Assembly (NCBI RefSeq): GCF_002208135.1
Contig: NZ_CP021647.1
Coordinates: 437,501-501,500 of the forward strand
Source: Pseudoalteromonas piscicida
GTDB taxonomy: Bacteria; Pseudomonadota; Gammaproteobacteria; Enterobacterales; Alteromonadaceae
Length of the DNA: 64,000 bases
Reading direction: 5' to 3'
The translations under genes were made by a program, and so were the position numbers. This document shows, piece by piece, positions 38,984 through 47,925 of the stretch (position 1 is its first letter; each line of letters starts with the position of its first letter). The notes below the pieces were generated by a model. The model worked only from the letters and a program-made list of their open reading frames with translations, did not search any database and was not told where the DNA came from.

Positions 38984-39733
38984 TTACTCTGCAGCCTGAA
39001 CTGGAAGCGTTAACATGTCAGGTGCTAACTGCTTACGTGCGATGCGAATGCCTTTATTGATTTGGCTGATGTTGGTATCTGGTAATGCGTCAAAAGCGTT
39101 ACTGTCTTTGTTCCAAAAGCCAGCTTGGCTACCATCTTTCGTGACATAAAGCAGCTCAAGACGACCAATTCGTAGGAAATCTACTTCACGTTCTTGTCCA
39201 TTCACGTCAAGTAATGAGGTGTAAGCTTCGATAGTACGTCCGTAGTCAACTTCAACTTGGTAAGCTTCAAGTACGCGGCGGAACTTCTCACTTGATGAAA
39301 TATCAGCACGATCCATCAAGTTAGTTAACTGAGTAATACGCTCAGCACGCTCTTTAGGAAGGAAAGGCACATCTAATTCAACGAACTGTTTCAGACCTGT
39401 GATCATGCGCATCATGAGAGGTGTGATTTGACGCTCGATCACCGAAACCTGATCCATAGAGGTGTTAATGGCCGCCATTTCTTCAAGTTGGTTTTTGATT
39501 TGTTTTTCTAATTGAGCGTTGTAAACAGATAGGCCGTCGATTTCTTTGTTCAACGTCTTGAACTTTTGCAAACGAGACTGCATATCGTCTGCAATACCAT
39601 CGATTTTCCCTTGAGACTTTAATGCAGATTCATTGATAGCTGCACTTTTGTCCATCGCTTGATTTAATTCTGTTGCTCCGGCGGAGGCCGTTGCTAGCAT
39701 ACCTGCTATAAGCAAGTGGTTAACGCACTTCAT
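38984..39733 (-). CDS. DUF3450 periplasmic protein, first gene of TonB2-type operon
   Basis: This 249-residue exported protein starts MKCVNHLLIAGMLATASAGA with a signal peptide; the ATG chosen has AAGG six bases upstream, while the longer frame begins with GTG. The mature protein is a long coiled coil (about 25-110, DGIADDMQSRLQKFKTLNKE) followed by a compact C-terminal region with RFRRVLEAYQVEVDYGRTIEAY-type family sequence (here KFRRVLEAYQVEVDYGR). DUF3450 genes head TonB2-type operons in Vibrio and Shewanella; the molecular role is not settled. ttpC follows after 14 bases. Confidence 0.88.
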   Translation of the reverse strand: MKCVNHLLIAGMLATASAGATELNQAMDKSAAINESALKSQGKIDGIADDMQSRLQKFKTLNKEIDGLSVYNAQLEKQIKNQLEEMAAINTSMDQVSVIERQITPLMMRMITGLKQFVELDVPFLPKERAERITQLTNLMDRADISSSEKFRRVLEAYQVEVDYGRTIEAYTSLLDVNGQEREVDFLRIGRLELLYVTKDGSQAGFWNKDSNAFDALPDTNISQINKGIRIARKQLAPDMLTLPVQAAE

Positions 39734-39933
39734 CGCATACACCTTATAAATTATTGCTAGTTGCTAAAAAACTGGGTGCAGTCTAATTACGAAAAATGAC
39801 AACCATGTTGCGCAACTAATACACAAATGTGACAGCTGTCATTGAAATTACATTAATCAATTAACTTGTTGGTTTTGATGGGATTTTGTTGGTTAATAAG
39901 ATGTTGCATGTGTTTTTTGTCATAAAAGGATCA

Positions 39934-39962
39934 CAAAAAAACCGCCTTTTGTTAAGCGGCTT
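39934..39962 (-). terminator. Terminator of chemoreceptor gene
   Basis: On the minus strand a short GCCGC / GCGGT stem with a 10-base loop is followed by seven T residues, just after the chemoreceptor stop. Confidence 0.7.
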
Positions 39963-39983
39963 TTAAGCACTAGTGAGATGGCG

Positions 39984-41875
39984 TTAGACTCTAAACTTGA
40001 GCACCATTTGTTCTAATTCGTCGAACTGTAGTTTCAATGACTTACACTCTTCAAGGGTTGCGGTTAGGTTATTGCTGCCTTGCAGGCTGAGGTCACTAAT
40101 ATGATGAATGTCGCTATCTAATGTTTGGATAACGGTGTTTTGCTGGTGGGTGGCGCTGGCTACTGCATGGTTAACGCCGTCTATGGCATCAATCGAATTG
40201 CTAACTTCTTGCATTTTAGTACCTGAAGCATTGGCTCTATCGGCGCTTCTTGCTGAGTCTTCTAAACTCGCTTTCATTACGGCCACAGCTGAAGCAGAAC
40301 CTTGTTGTAGTTGTACAATAGTGCTTTCGATTTCTTGCGTTGACTCTTGCGTGCGCTGTGCTAATTGCCTTACTTCATCGGCAACGACGGCGAATCCACG
40401 TCCAGCCTCACCAGCCCTAGCTGCTTCAATGGCAGCATTTAACGCTAGTAAGTTGGTTTGTTCGCTAACTCCTTTAATCACCTCAAGTACTTGCCCTATG
40501 CTGCCTGAGAGTTTATCCAACCCATCCAGCGTGTCTTGTGCTTGAGACATTTTTTGTGTCAGTGAAGCGATTTCTTCGATATTTTGAGTGAGTGAATGTT
40601 GGCTTTCAATCGAAAGCTTGTTGGCGTTACTGGCAAGTTCTGAAGCATGGGTTGCATTGTTTGAGATCTCTTGTGCACTTGAAGAAAGCTCGTTGATGGC
40701 CGTCGCGACGCTATCGGTGCGCTTTGACTGATCTGTATACATCGATAAGGTATCTTGCGTTTGCGCAACCAAACTATTCACCACGTTTTCAAGTGTCACC
40801 GTGGTATTTTTTACCTGCGTAATAGAAGCATGAATCTTGTCGATAAATTGGTTGAAATAATCGGATAACTCGCCAAATTCATCTTGATTTTCTACGACTA
40901 ATCTGCGAGTAAGGTCTCCTTCACCTTGGGCGATGTCTTTGATGGCTGCATTGAGATTGTACATCGGGCGCATCAGATACTTGAGCAATAGTTGTAGCAT
41001 CACCACAATCGCAATCACGCCAAGCAGCATATAGATAGCCGCCATATTTCTAAAAGAAGATACGGACGAATAGGCAATTTCTTTATTAATGACAACGCCA
41101 AGATACCAGTCGACATTTTTAATGCCTTTCATTTTCACAAATGAAACGAGCTTTTCTGTGCCATTAATTTCAAGCTCAGTGAAATCTCGATTTAATGACA
41201 GGCGCTCACCGAATAGCTCTGACATCGGCTTGTCATTCAGTTTGGTATCTGGGTGACTGAGTATTTTGCCGCTTTCATCGAGTAAAAAGCCGTAACCAAA
41301 TCCCAAGAAGTCAATTTCATTGATAATTTCTGTGATGGTTGACATGTCAATGTCCCCCCTGCTACACCTGCGAAACGGCCTCCTTGTTTGACTGGTACAA
41401 CGGCAGAAATAGTGAATTCGTTGGTAGTAACGTCGATATAAGGTGCGGTAAAAGCGGTATCTTGTTTTTGCTCCGCGAGCTTGTACCAAGGGCGACTGGT
41501 CGCATCAAAGTCAGCAGGAAGTTGAATACTCGGATCATCCAACACGAATGTACCATCTGGCGTGCCAATAAAGACGTTTTTGAAATCCCCGGCAGTGTCT
41601 GCGGTTTTTAACCGTCTTCTTATTTGTTCAGTGGAATCATCTGCTCTATGTCCATCAGCAATGGAGACCACGATTTCAAGTCTGTCATTGAGCCAATTGG
41701 CGATATTTTGTGAAACCGAGCTGGAAATCTCTTGTAAAACCAAGGTAAGCCGAGCTTGAGTTTGGTCTCGCATAACGAGAAAGTTGTTTACGGTAAATAA
41801 GCCGAGCACAATCACTAACACAAGGGAGGCTGCTACGGTTACTTTGGTGGTGAACTTTAGCGCTTTAAACATCAT
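39984..41875 (-). pseudogene. Methyl-accepting chemotaxis protein (dCache sensor), frameshifted
   Basis: Two overlapping frames make one receptor of about 630 residues. The N-terminal frame (from the ATG pair before FKALKFTTK) holds a membrane segment and a dCache_1-type periplasmic sensor ([37 protein letters not shown]) and runs out at the C-run 41354-41359. Adding one base there joins VAGG to [18 protein letters not shown] in the second frame, restoring the usual GVxGGDI sequence of the dCache domain; then follow a second membrane segment, HAMP and the signalling tip [20 protein letters not shown]. The single-base loss in a homopolymer suggests error; if real, the receptor is inactive. Confidence 0.85.
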
Positions 41876-42044
41876 GATCCTGTTGAACTTGTTCTTTTCT
41901 TCAACCAAGCAATCAACTTGTTGGCCGATTGTTATTAATAGATTTAGGAACTAGGTTCCTTTGTAACTATATTTATCAAAAACTCAAAGGTTTGTCTTTG
42001 ATTATCGGCAGGAAATGATAGAGATTTAGAGCGAGTGTTAAATA

Positions 42045-42066
42045 AAGGTGAGACTAAGCTCACCTT
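42045..42066 (-). terminator. Terminator of GH92-BSP transcript
   Basis: The stem AAGGTGAG / CTCACCTT with loop ACTAAG, followed on the minus strand by TTTATTT, lies 4 bases beyond the stop of the secreted peptidase gene. Confidence 0.75.
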
Positions 42067-42069
42067 ACC

Positions 42070-42837
42070 TTAAAGTAACGACGCTTGATAATGTTGCCAA
42101 GCAGTATCTAATTTAACACCTGATGATTGCTCGAAGTATTGCCAGTCCCACTTTATGTTGTCATGTGGGTCCAACTGAGCATTGATTTCCTGAAGTAGGT
42201 CTCGGTTACTTTGCTTTGATAACCAATCGATAAAGAATGCCGTATTTTTATAGCCATCTTTATAGTTGCCTCCAGGCTTTTGGGTGTTATCAGGAATATA
42301 CCCGGCTTTTAGTCTAACAACATCCGCTATTCCCTCAATGATTGGCCCTATTTCCTTGTAATTATGATCATCTAGCTGATACGCATGGGCAATTTCATGA
42401 TAGAGAATACCGATAAGTTCGTCGACGGATTCTGTTTCACTGTGCGATTTGGAAAAGTTTTCCATGTAATTTGCACTGATGTGGATGGTTGCGCCGTTAA
42501 AATCTCCCTCTTTATATGCAACACCTTTTAGATCTTCAAAGACAATATGGAGCGTTGGTAGTTTAGGCGCGTCTTCGATGTCCTTATACAGTAACCTAGC
42601 CACGTTATAGCTTATTTGCTCCACTACTTTTTTATCAACTTCTTGCCATGCGAAATGGTTAATTTTAGTTGTTTTGCTGAGCGAAACGGCAGGCAGAGGG
42701 AATTGGCGCCATGCTAAGTCTGACTGAAACGCGATCGGTTTTAATCGCGCTGCGGCATTATCAGCTTCGCCTGCAAGTGCGAACGGCGCACTTGCAAAGG
42801 TGGTAATAGCCGCAAGAAGTATTCCTGCTTTAACCAT
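42070..42837 (-). CDS. Secreted BSP-type peptidase-like protein
   Basis: This 255-residue protein has a signal peptide (cleavage after FALA) and belongs to the basic secretory protein / "peptidase of plants and bacteria" family: LYHEIAHAYQ carries the HExxH zinc motif and EGIADVVRLKAGY is the second conserved block. Family members are predicted zinc peptidases. Its ATG overlaps the stop of the GH92 mannosidase (TAATG), so the two are translationally coupled. Together they suggest breakdown of the protein and glycan parts of mannosylated glycoproteins (inference). Confidence 0.82.
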   Translation of the reverse strand: MVKAGILLAAITTFASAPFALAGEADNAAARLKPIAFQSDLAWRQFPLPAVSLSKTTKINHFAWQEVDKKVVEQISYNVARLLYKDIEDAPKLPTLHIVFEDLKGVAYKEGDFNGATIHISANYMENFSKSHSETESVDELIGILYHEIAHAYQLDDHNYKEIGPIIEGIADVVRLKAGYIPDNTQKPGGNYKDGYKNTAFFIDWLSKQSNRDLLQEINAQLDPHDNIKWDWQYFEQSSGVKLDTAWQHYQASLL

Positions 42838-45191
42838 TACTTATACTCCGACAATGAAGGTGGTCTTTGTGTTTTGGATTGACCCCATGCTTTGTTAGGC
42901 TTGCTAGACATTTGATACTCCAATGTACCGCCATTCATAATATCGTTATGTGTGATGTAGCTGCGAGCAAGCGGTTTGCCATTCAATTTAACGGATTTGA
43001 TGTATTTATTTTTGTCACTAAAATCTTTTGCAACGGTTTTAAACGCTTTGCCGTTTGCAAGTTTCAACGTAACTTCTGGCACCTGAGGCGCACCAATCGC
43101 ATAGCTTAAGTCTCCTGGCGCAACAGGATAGAAGCCCATCGCTGAGAATATATACCAAGCAGACATCTGACCGACATCGTCGTTACCAGCTAGGCCATCG
43201 GGCTTGTCTGAGCTTAAGGTATCCATGATCTGACGAATGCGTTCTTGGGTTCTCCATGGTTTACCAGCGTAGTTATATAGATAGGCAATATGATGGCTAG
43301 GTTCATTACCATGGGCATAGTTACCAATCAGGCCTGCAATATCCTCGTGCTCTTTGATCATCTCTTCAGAAAGGTGGGTATCAAACAGCGCATCTAGGCG
43401 GGCTTCAAATGCATCGTCGCCACCCATTAGTTCAATCAAACCAGCAACATCGTGCGGTACATAGAAGCTATATTGCTTAGCGTTACCTTCGGTGTAAGGA
43501 CCCATATATTTTGCTTCAAACGGATCAAACTCCGGATCCCAGTTGCCTTTTGAGTCCAGCCCTTGCATGTAACCGGTTTCTTTATTGAACACATTTTTAT
43601 AGTTCATCGCGCGGCGATAATACTCTGTCGCTTTGCTGGTATTACCCATCGCTTCATACATTCTTGCAATGGCAAAATCATCGTAAGCATACTCAAGTGT
43701 GATAGAGATAGACTCTGGAAGTACGTCCATCGGTACATAGCCAAACTTCTTGTATTCTGGGATGGCGTCATATACTGGGTTGTTAGCCGTGTTTTCAATC
43801 GCTTCTACCGCTAAGTCGATATCGTAATTTCTGATCCCTTTTAGATAAGCATCAGCAATAACTGAAACTGCATGATAACCAATCATGGTCCATGTTTCGT
43901 GTGCATGGAACGACCAAATAGGTAACATTTTTTCATAACTTTGCTGATAATGTACCAGCATAGATTGGATCATGCCGGATACGCGGTCTGGGTCGATATA
44001 AGTGAGTAACGGGTGTAATGCACGATAGGTATCCCACAACGAGAATAAGGTATAGTGCTCAAAACCTTTTCCATCATGAATTTCACCATCAACCCCACGA
44101 TACTGGCCGTTGACATCTTGGTAGATGTTGGGCGCTTGTAGTGCGTGATAAAGCGCGGTGTAGAACTGACGTTTTTGCGCTTTTGTGCCTTCCACGTCGA
44201 CTTTATCTAGGTAATTCGCCCACTGTGACTTGGCATTTGCACGAACTGTATCAAAATCCCAATTTGGTACTTCGGTTTTTAAGTTCTCTAATGCATTTTT
44301 ACGGCTGACGGCGGAAAGTCCAACCTTAACCAACAGCGGCTTTTCATCTAGATTATCGAAGCTTGCAACAAACTTAACGGCTTTACCTGCTGTCATTTTT
44401 ACTGCGGTATTCTCAATCGTCGAGTGCTTGTTGTCTTTGCCTAAGCAATTCATACAGCGGTAGCGGTTGTTGTCTAGATTATAAAACTGATAGTCATCGA
44501 TAGGTTTCGAAAACTCGATGGCAAAATACATTTGGCGGTTACGCGCCCAGCCATTAGTTGCACGGTAAGCTACGAGTGTGGTGTCGTTTATTTTGCGGAT
44601 GTCGCTCCAAATCACTTTGTTCTCAAAGTTATAGATTGCTGAGGTCAAATCAAGTAATACATGGCCTTGCTTTGCCTTATTGAAGCTGTATTTATGCATA
44701 CCCACTCGCGTGGTTGCTGTGACTTCAGCTTTGACGCCATAGTCGAGTAAGTCAACACCGTAATAGCCAGGTTCTGACCACTCTTGGTCATGAGAAAAAC
44801 GTGAACGATAACCCACGTCCGGGTTGTCAGCGGTACCTGCGTCAAGCTTTACTTCGCCGGTCATTGGCATGATCAGTAAATCGCCAAGATCTGAGTGGCC
44901 AGTGCCAGAGAAATGTGTGTGCGAGAAACCAACAATGGTATGGTCGTCATAGTGATAACCTGCGCAGCGCTTGTAGATTTCTGGCTGAGGTGAAACTCCG
45001 CGCATCGGGTTATCTGTATCTGGACTCAATTGCACCATACCAAATGGGACAACCGCACCCGGGAAGGTGTGGCCATCACCGCCGGTACCGATGAAGGTGT
45101 CGACCCATTGTGTATTTGATTCAGTTGCGTGAACCGTTGCGCTTAACAGCACACTTTGTGTGACTGCCAACGCCCAAGTTTTAGCTCGCAT
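42837..45191 (-). CDS. GH92 alpha-mannosidase, secreted
   Basis: This 784-residue exo-alpha-mannosidase of family GH92 releases mannose from alpha-mannosides (often alpha-1,2), with calcium-dependent inverting chemistry in the family. It has a signal peptide (cleaved after VHA), the opening signature VDTFIGTGGDGHTFPGAVVP followed by FGMVQLSPDT, and the catalytic region with GLAGNDDVGQMSAWYIFSAM (conserved GNDDxGxMSAW) and GNEPSHHIAYLYNYAGKP. It is the first gene of a two-gene unit with the BSP peptidase and is preceded by two CG-centred palindromes typical of LacI-family operators. Confidence 0.93.
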   Translation of the reverse strand: MRAKTWALAVTQSVLLSATVHATESNTQWVDTFIGTGGDGHTFPGAVVPFGMVQLSPDTDNPMRGVSPQPEIYKRCAGYHYDDHTIVGFSHTHFSGTGHSDLGDLLIMPMTGEVKLDAGTADNPDVGYRSRFSHDQEWSEPGYYGVDLLDYGVKAEVTATTRVGMHKYSFNKAKQGHVLLDLTSAIYNFENKVIWSDIRKINDTTLVAYRATNGWARNRQMYFAIEFSKPIDDYQFYNLDNNRYRCMNCLGKDNKHSTIENTAVKMTAGKAVKFVASFDNLDEKPLLVKVGLSAVSRKNALENLKTEVPNWDFDTVRANAKSQWANYLDKVDVEGTKAQKRQFYTALYHALQAPNIYQDVNGQYRGVDGEIHDGKGFEHYTLFSLWDTYRALHPLLTYIDPDRVSGMIQSMLVHYQQSYEKMLPIWSFHAHETWTMIGYHAVSVIADAYLKGIRNYDIDLAVEAIENTANNPVYDAIPEYKKFGYVPMDVLPESISITLEYAYDDFAIARMYEAMGNTSKATEYYRRAMNYKNVFNKETGYMQGLDSKGNWDPEFDPFEAKYMGPYTEGNAKQYSFYVPHDVAGLIELMGGDDAFEARLDALFDTHLSEEMIKEHEDIAGLIGNYAHGNEPSHHIAYLYNYAGKPWRTQERIRQIMDTLSSDKPDGLAGNDDVGQMSAWYIFSAMGFYPVAPGDLSYAIGAPQVPEVTLKLANGKAFKTVAKDFSDKNKYIKSVKLNGKPLARSYITHNDIMNGGTLEYQMSSKPNKAWGQSKTQRPPSLSEYK

Positions 45192-45215
45192 TACTCTCTC
45201 CTAGTTTTTGTTTTG

Positions 45216-45233
45216 AATTGGAGCGTTCCAATT
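45216..45233. promoter_or_regulatory. LacI-type operator upstream of GH92
   Basis: AATTGGAGCGTTCCAATT is an 18-base palindrome with one mismatched pair and a central CG, the usual form of LacI/GalR-family operators. It lies 25 bases before the GH92 start and shares its core TTGGA-CGTTCCA with the site before the AGE-family gene. Confidence 0.65.
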
Positions 45234-45253
45234 TTGTTTTATAATACCCTTTA

Positions 45254-45267
45254 TGAATACGTATTCA
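45254..45267. promoter_or_regulatory. Second CG-centred palindrome upstream of GH92
   Basis: TGAATACGTATTCA is a perfect 14-base palindrome with central CG, 20 bases from the first operator. It may be a second site for the same or another LacI-type regulator. Confidence 0.45.
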
Positions 45268-45294
45268 ATACTCTGCGATGAAAAAATTATGCAA

Positions 45295-45320
45295 TAAAAA
45301 AGGCGAGCTATGCTCGCCTT
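45295..45320 (-). terminator. Terminator of MFS transporter gene
   Basis: A perfect 9-bp stem AAGGCGAGC / GCTCGCCTT with loop TAT is followed on the minus strand by a T-run, 16 bases beyond the transporter stop. Confidence 0.88.
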
Positions 45321-45336
45321 GTAAACTTTCGTTAAC

Positions 45337-46611
45337 TTAATTCAATTTTGCTTGCCACTTTTGCGACAACTTAACCACGTTCAAGCCGTACCATGCGATG
45401 TAGACATAACAAAGCAGTGGCACGATAAAGCTGATCTGAATATGGAATTTATCAGCAATCACACCTTGAGCAAGCGGCACTATTGCGCCACCGACAATGG
45501 CTAAGCATAGCCAGCCAGAGCCTTTACTCGTTAATGAACTCAGGCCTTCAATTGCCATTGAGAAGATAGTCGGGAACATGATTGAATTAAATAAGCCAAT
45601 CGCCAGCACGGCAATCATCGCAATGTTGCCACTGGTGCTCATGGTCAATGCCAACAATAATATAATAACGACGGCGTTGAAAGCGACTGCTTTAGAAGGT
45701 GCAATAGTTTTAAGTGCAGCTGAGCCGATAAAGCGCCCAACCATTGCACCACCCCAGTAGTAACCAATAAGTTTTGCTGCTGCATGTTCTTCAAGCCCAG
45801 CGATTTCAGGTTCTGCAAAGTAATTTACCAGGAAACTGCCGATGGCAACTTCTGCACCGACATAACAGAAAATAGCCACTACGCCCATCACCAAATGGGG
45901 CGCTTCAATTAGGTTATGGTGTTTCGCTTTACAATCAACGGCTTCGGTATGTTCAGCAATGATGGGCAACTTTAAAAACGCGAATACAACGGCGATTGTA
46001 AGCAGCGCTGCGGCCAAAATAAGATAAGGTAACTTTACGCCCTCTGCGCTTGCCGCAGCTTCAACGGTTAACGTACCGGCTGAGCCAAACAGTAAAAAGC
46101 CACCAACGATAGGTCCAATAGTGGTACCCAGAGAATTAAGCGCTTGCGCTAAGTTTAAACGACTTGACGCAGTGCGTGGATGGCCAAGTGCTGCAACATA
46201 GGGGTTCGCTGATACCTGCAAAACTGTAATTCCAGATGCCAGTACAAAAAGGGCTGAGAGGAAGATCCAATATTCGTGCACAACTACAGCTGGGTAAAAC
46301 ATGATGCAGCCGATTGATGCCACAATTAAGCCCATTAATACGCCATTTTTATAACCAAAGCGTTTAACTAAGTACCCCGCAGGTAATGAAACAATAAAAT
46401 AGGCACTAAAAAAGCAAAACTGGATTAGCATTGCTTCTGTGTAGTTAAGGTCAAATACGCCTTTTAAGCGTGGGATGAGTACATCGTTTAAAACGGTGAT
46501 AAATCCCCATAGGAAAAAAAGCGTTGTCATTGCAATAAGCGGAAGTCGATAATTATTATTCTCGGTATTCCCGCTTGTGACGAAGGTTTGGTTTGTATTT
46601 ATTTCGCTCAC
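45337..46611 (-). CDS. FucP-like MFS sugar:proton symporter
   Basis: This 424-residue major facilitator protein has 12 predicted membrane segments. FFLWGFITVLNDVLIPRLKG near the start and CFFSAYFIVSLPAGYLVKRF are typical of the FucP/GlcP glucose-galactose-fucose symporter branch. Context (mannosidase, mannose-type isomerase and fructokinase) points to mannose as substrate, but the sequence alone does not fix it. It is divergently transcribed from the AGE-family gene, with an operator in the shared promoter region. The gene is monocistronic. Confidence 0.88.
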   Translation of the reverse strand: MSEINTNQTFVTSGNTENNNYRLPLIAMTTLFFLWGFITVLNDVLIPRLKGVFDLNYTEAMLIQFCFFSAYFIVSLPAGYLVKRFGYKNGVLMGLIVASIGCIMFYPAVVVHEYWIFLSALFVLASGITVLQVSANPYVAALGHPRTASSRLNLAQALNSLGTTIGPIVGGFLLFGSAGTLTVEAAASAEGVKLPYLILAAALLTIAVVFAFLKLPIIAEHTEAVDCKAKHHNLIEAPHLVMGVVAIFCYVGAEVAIGSFLVNYFAEPEIAGLEEHAAAKLIGYYWGGAMVGRFIGSAALKTIAPSKAVAFNAVVIILLLALTMSTSGNIAMIAVLAIGLFNSIMFPTIFSMAIEGLSSLTSKGSGWLCLAIVGGAIVPLAQGVIADKFHIQISFIVPLLCYVYIAWYGLNVVKLSQKWQAKLN

Positions 46612-46678
46612 AAGTGATACTCCAATCTGTTTTCACCTTGATTCTACACACTGTTACATGAAAATCACAAATGTTTTA

Positions 46679-46692
46679 TTGGATCGTTCCAT
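46679..46692. promoter_or_regulatory. LacI-type operator between transporter and isomerase genes
   Basis: TTGGATCGTTCCAT has a central CG and the same core as the operator before GH92 (TTGGA-CGTTCCA). It lies between the divergent MFS and AGE-family genes, so one regulator could control both directions. Confidence 0.6.
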
Positions 46693-46742
46693 GTTTTATC
46701 TGCTAAAGTAACAAAAATGTTCAGCAGTAGGTTAAAAGTTAG

Positions 46743-47915
46743 ATGAATTTTAGAACAACGCAATTTTTAGAAGCACACATTAAAAAAACACTCAGCTTTT
46801 ACGCACCAAATTGCGTGGATGAACGTGGTGGCTTTAATCACTTCTTCAAGGATAATGGCGAGATTTATGACGCGAGTACGCGTCATTTGGTATCTAGTAC
46901 TCGCTTTGTGTTTAACTATGCGATGGCTTATGACTATTTTAAGGAGCCTTCTGACTTAGATAAGGTTAAACATGGCATAGATTATTTGGAAACCATCCAC
47001 AGGCAGAAAAATGGAGGTTATGCTTGGTTACTCAAAGGCGAAAAAGTAGTAGATGGCACAAACCATTGCTATGGCCTAGCCTTTGTTTTGTTGGCTCATG
47101 CTAGTGCCTTAAAGGTTGGCTTATTCGAGAGCAAGTCTGCAATTGAGCGAGTATGGCAGCTGTTAGAAGACAAATACTTCGAGCCTGATTTTGGGCTTTA
47201 TAAAGATGAGTACGATGCGGATTTCAATCGAGCAGATAAGTATCGTGGTCAAAATGCCAATATGCATACCTGTGAAGCGCTAATAGCTTGCTATGAGGCA
47301 ACACAGGATGAAAAATTTTTACAGCGTGCGTATTTGCTTGCCGATAATATGGTAAATCGCCAAGCGGCTAAAGCAGAAGGGCTGATTTGGGAGCATTATA
47401 ATAGTGAATGGCAAGTCGACCTTGATTATAACAAAGACGATCCTAAGCACCTATTCAGACCTTGGGGATTTCAGCCAGGCCATCAAACGGAGTGGTCAAA
47501 ACTATTATTGTTAATTAACCGCTACATGCCAAAAGCATGGCTTGTGGAAAAAGCCGTACACTTATTTGATGAGTCACTAAAAGCTGCTTGGGATAGTGAG
47601 TTTGGTGGGATTTATTATGGTTTTGCGCCGGATAAGTCGATTTGTGACGATGATAAATACTTTTGGGTTCAGGCTGAATCATTCGCTGCGGCTGCGCTAC
47701 TTGCGCTTGAAACCGGTGATGAGAAGTATTGGCAGTGGTACGACCAAATCTGGCAATACGCTTGGGACAACTTTGTTGACCATGAGTACGGCGCTTGGTA
47801 TCGGATCTTGAATAACAAGAATGAAAAATACAGTGATGAGAAAAGCCCAGCGGGCAAGACCGATTATCACACGATGGGCGCGTGTTACGAGGTCCTACGT
47901 TCAATGAAGTTATAA
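46743..47915 (+). CDS. AGE-family sugar isomerase (probable mannose isomerase)
   Basis: This 390-residue protein has the (alpha/alpha)6-barrel of the N-acylglucosamine 2-epimerase superfamily: RHLVSSTRFVFNYAMAYDYF, NHCYGLAFVLLAHASALK, ANMHTCEALIACYEATQDE, LFRPWGFQPGHQTEWSKLLL and DYHTMGACYEVL carry the conserved His/Glu/Arg residues. Possible activities are D-mannose isomerase (mannose to fructose), N-acylglucosamine 2-epimerase or cellobiose 2-epimerase. A fructokinase gene lies 10 bases downstream and a mannosidase nearby, which favours mannose isomerase (inference). The LacI-type operator lies about 50 bases upstream. Confidence 0.83.
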   Translation: MNFRTTQFLEAHIKKTLSFYAPNCVDERGGFNHFFKDNGEIYDASTRHLVSSTRFVFNYAMAYDYFKEPSDLDKVKHGIDYLETIHRQKNGGYAWLLKGEKVVDGTNHCYGLAFVLLAHASALKVGLFESKSAIERVWQLLEDKYFEPDFGLYKDEYDADFNRADKYRGQNANMHTCEALIACYEATQDEKFLQRAYLLADNMVNRQAAKAEGLIWEHYNSEWQVDLDYNKDDPKHLFRPWGFQPGHQTEWSKLLLLINRYMPKAWLVEKAVHLFDESLKAAWDSEFGGIYYGFAPDKSICDDDKYFWVQAESFAAAALLALETGDEKYWQWYDQIWQYAWDNFVDHEYGAWYRILNNKNEKYSDEKSPAGKTDYHTMGACYEVLRSMKL

Positions 47916-47925
47916 GGCGAATAGT

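Noticed and set aside
38659..39060. 133-residue plus-strand ORF opposite ttpC and DUF3450
   Set aside because: It spans the junction of two certain genes on the other strand and shows no domain.
47515..47904. 129-residue minus-strand ORF opposite the AGE-family gene
   Set aside because: It is the shadow of a conserved enzyme; composition is unlike a real protein and no start signal is seen.
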